In this document: positions 5,356 through 6,232 of the stretch, in pieces
How positions within the stretch are numbered: position 1 is the first letter of the stretch
Layout: every line of letters begins with the position of its first letter
Assembly (NCBI GenBank): GCA_002688965.1
Contig: NZEE01000128.1
Span: 1 to 6,232 of the forward strand
DNA: 6,232 bases
Source of the DNA: an archaeon
GTDB lineage: Archaea > Aenigmatarchaeota > Aenigmatarchaeia > GW2011-AR5 > GCA-2688965
Reading direction: 5' to 3'
Notes under the pieces: generated by a model
Told to the model about the DNA's origin: nothing
Database searches by the model: none
Seen by the model: the letters and a program-made list of their open reading frames with translations, nothing else
Made by a program: the position numbers and the translations under genes

Positions 5356-5921
5356 TATAACCTTTTCACCCAACTTAATACATTAGATAATCGTAAACCA
5401 TTTCTTAATAAAACGGATGTTTCTTCTGAACCGTTGTATCTACTCGTTATAGCATCTTCTAATGTCTTAATCATTTCCTTTTTCATCTTAGAAGTAACCC
5501 TAATCTTTTTATCTTTTCCCCAACCATCAACACTTTCAGGAGGTCCACTACCCACACCCACAAATCCAGATACGCCGTATTGTGGCTCAAACTGATAATC
5601 TAATGTTTGCCATCCACCATAATGAGCTTTACCATATACAAAACTAACCTCAAACCCTCGAGCTGACATATTTTTATAAGCATCGCCTTTTTTAATATCA
5701 GCATCAGTTAGTTCTTCATTTATAGATTCTGCCATACTGATCAAACGATATTTTTCAAGAACACTAGTTATTTCATCAGGGGATGCAGATAAGTCGTTAG
5801 ACAACGATAAAATAATATCATAACCCTTAGCACCAGCTCGTTTAGCACGCATTATCATTCTCTTTAACTGTTGCTTATTTATTGTTACAGCTTCGCTTAA
5901 TAAATCTTTTAGTTTAATCAT
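5355..5921 (-). CDS. Unknown protein with capsid-targeting-like N-terminus, 188 aa
   Basis: The family is not recognised. The N-terminus MIKLKDLLSEA has a putative L8-S9-E10|A11 prohead-protease site at the same position as in T4 internal proteins. It is followed by a basic helical segment (QQLKRMIMRAKRAGAKGYD, about 18-36) and a second helix region to residue 70. The rest (about 75-188) has a Gly/aromatic-rich beta-like stretch (FVYGKAHYGGWQTLDYQ, then VSGFVGVGSGPP) and a basic helical C-terminus. The basic character and tag suggest a packaged DNA-associated internal protein, but no enzymatic motif is seen. ATG at 5921 overlaps the ATP-grasp stop by eight bases (ATGATTAA). There is no clear Shine-Dalgarno, so coupling is likely. 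The gene ends in TAG immediately followed by TGA, a tandem stop, and the next gene starts within it. Confidence 0.75.
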   Translation of the reverse strand: MIKLKDLLSEAVTINKQQLKRMIMRAKRAGAKGYDIILSLSNDLSASPDEITSVLEKYRLISMAESINEELTDADIKKGDAYKNMSARGFEVSFVYGKAHYGGWQTLDYQFEPQYGVSGFVGVGSGPPESVDGWGKDKKIRVTSKMKKEMIKTLEDAITSRYNGSEETSVLLRNGLRLSNVLSWVKRL

Positions 5922-6232
5922 ATATCGATTTAAATGGCTTTGGTTTCAGCCAATTACTCCTGTCTTTAAATGATTCTAAAACATCCAATGCTATATTTTT
6001 ATTAAGAGTTTTTTCTATACCAGATGTTCCTGGATTTGAATTCACCTCAAGCATAAATGGTGATTCATTTTCTCTATCTTCAGACGGTATAAAATCTACA
6101 CCAACCCAAATACCATCAACAGCTTTAGCAGCTTTAATGCAATCCTCTTCTTCTAATTTTGTAAGATCAAATGGAAGTGTCTCTGAACCTTGTGAATAAT
6201 TACTTCTAAAATCACCTGGGATGACTTCTCTT
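5914..6232 (-). CDS. RimK-like ATP-grasp ligase, C-terminal part (5' end beyond window)
   Basis: The last 105 residues of an ATP-grasp enzyme, cut at the right window edge. The visible features are REVIPGDFRSNYSQGS at the start and the helix LEEEDCIKAAKAVDGIW. These are followed by the acidic strand WVGVDFIPS and the metal/ATP-binding strand FMLEVNSNPGTSGIE. The last matches the (I/L)EVN-x-(S/N)PG signature of RimK-type ligases, in which the Glu and Asn bind Mg-ATP. Family members join an amino acid, often glutamate, to a protein or peptide carboxyl group through an acyl phosphate. The substrate here is unknown. Such genes are frequent in marine T4-like phages, as I recall. The C-terminus (KDRSNWLKPKPF) is basic. 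TAA at 5914-5916 overlaps the start of the following gene by eight bases, so the two are probably co-translated. The N-terminal domain is outside the window. Confidence 0.85.
   Translation of the reverse strand, partial: REVIPGDFRSNYSQGSETLPFDLTKLEEEDCIKAAKAVDGIWVGVDFIPSEDRENESPFMLEVNSNPGTSGIEKTLNKNIALDVLESFKDRSNWLKPKPFKSIYD

Noticed and set aside
5355..5357. Genome-wide reassignment of TAG as an explanation for the exonuclease stop
   Set aside because: The 188-residue gene ends in TAG directly followed by TGA, and the other genes end in TAA or TGA. No other gene needs TAG to be read as sense, so a global code change is not supported by this window.
5356..5373. TTG at 5373 as start of the 78-residue gene
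   Set aside because: It would add MGEKVI before the leader and hide the MIKLK tag shared with the neighbour. The GTG at 5355 overlaps the previous stop and has better spacing to GAAAAGG.

Overview
This window reads as part of an AT-rich, T4-like (tailed, contractile-type) bacteriophage genome, probably marine. The evidence is the clustering of a UvsX recombinase, a gp32-type single-stranded DNA-binding protein, a FEN-family 5'-3' exonuclease and a gp41/DnaB-type helicase, together with a T4-style late promoter word (TATAAATA). The exact host and lineage cannot be told from the sequence. All ten genes lie on the minus strand and are packed with overlaps of 1 to 14 bases or very short gaps. Transcription runs from right (6232) to left (1).

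Right part (5914-3645, in order of transcription). The block holds the C-terminal end of a RimK-like ATP-grasp ligase (cut by the window edge), two small unrecognised proteins, an orphan of 133 aa, a thioredoxin-fold protein with two tryptophan-rich repeats, and a small Cys-rich putative zinc protein. The two small proteins share an N-terminal tag, MIKLKxLLxEA. This closely resembles the T4 capsid-targeting sequence, with a prohead-protease-like site (L-x-E|A) at residues 10/11. The genes are chained by stop/start overlaps (8, 1, 4 and 1 bases) and one 15-base gap, so they look like one operon.

Middle (3644-2729). The largest intergenic gap (118 bases) carries a candidate T4 late promoter and a weaker MotA/sigma70-like middle-promoter candidate in front of the gp32-like gene. 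This gp32 has no cysteine, so it cannot carry the T4 zinc site. A perfect 10-bp hairpin separates gp32 from uvsX.

Left part (2728-1). UvsX, the exonuclease and the helicase form a translationally overlapping replication/recombination operon. The exonuclease is the most striking element. Its full reading frame (1635-547) is intact in every catalytic motif, but codon 42 is an in-frame TAG embedded as CTG-TAG-CTG inside the first active-site motif. Skipping six bases (CTG to CTG) restores the expected DGLNTFIR motif exactly. That is the signature of a +6 ribosomal hop over a stop codon, although a recent mutation, an assembly artefact or amber suppression could also explain it.
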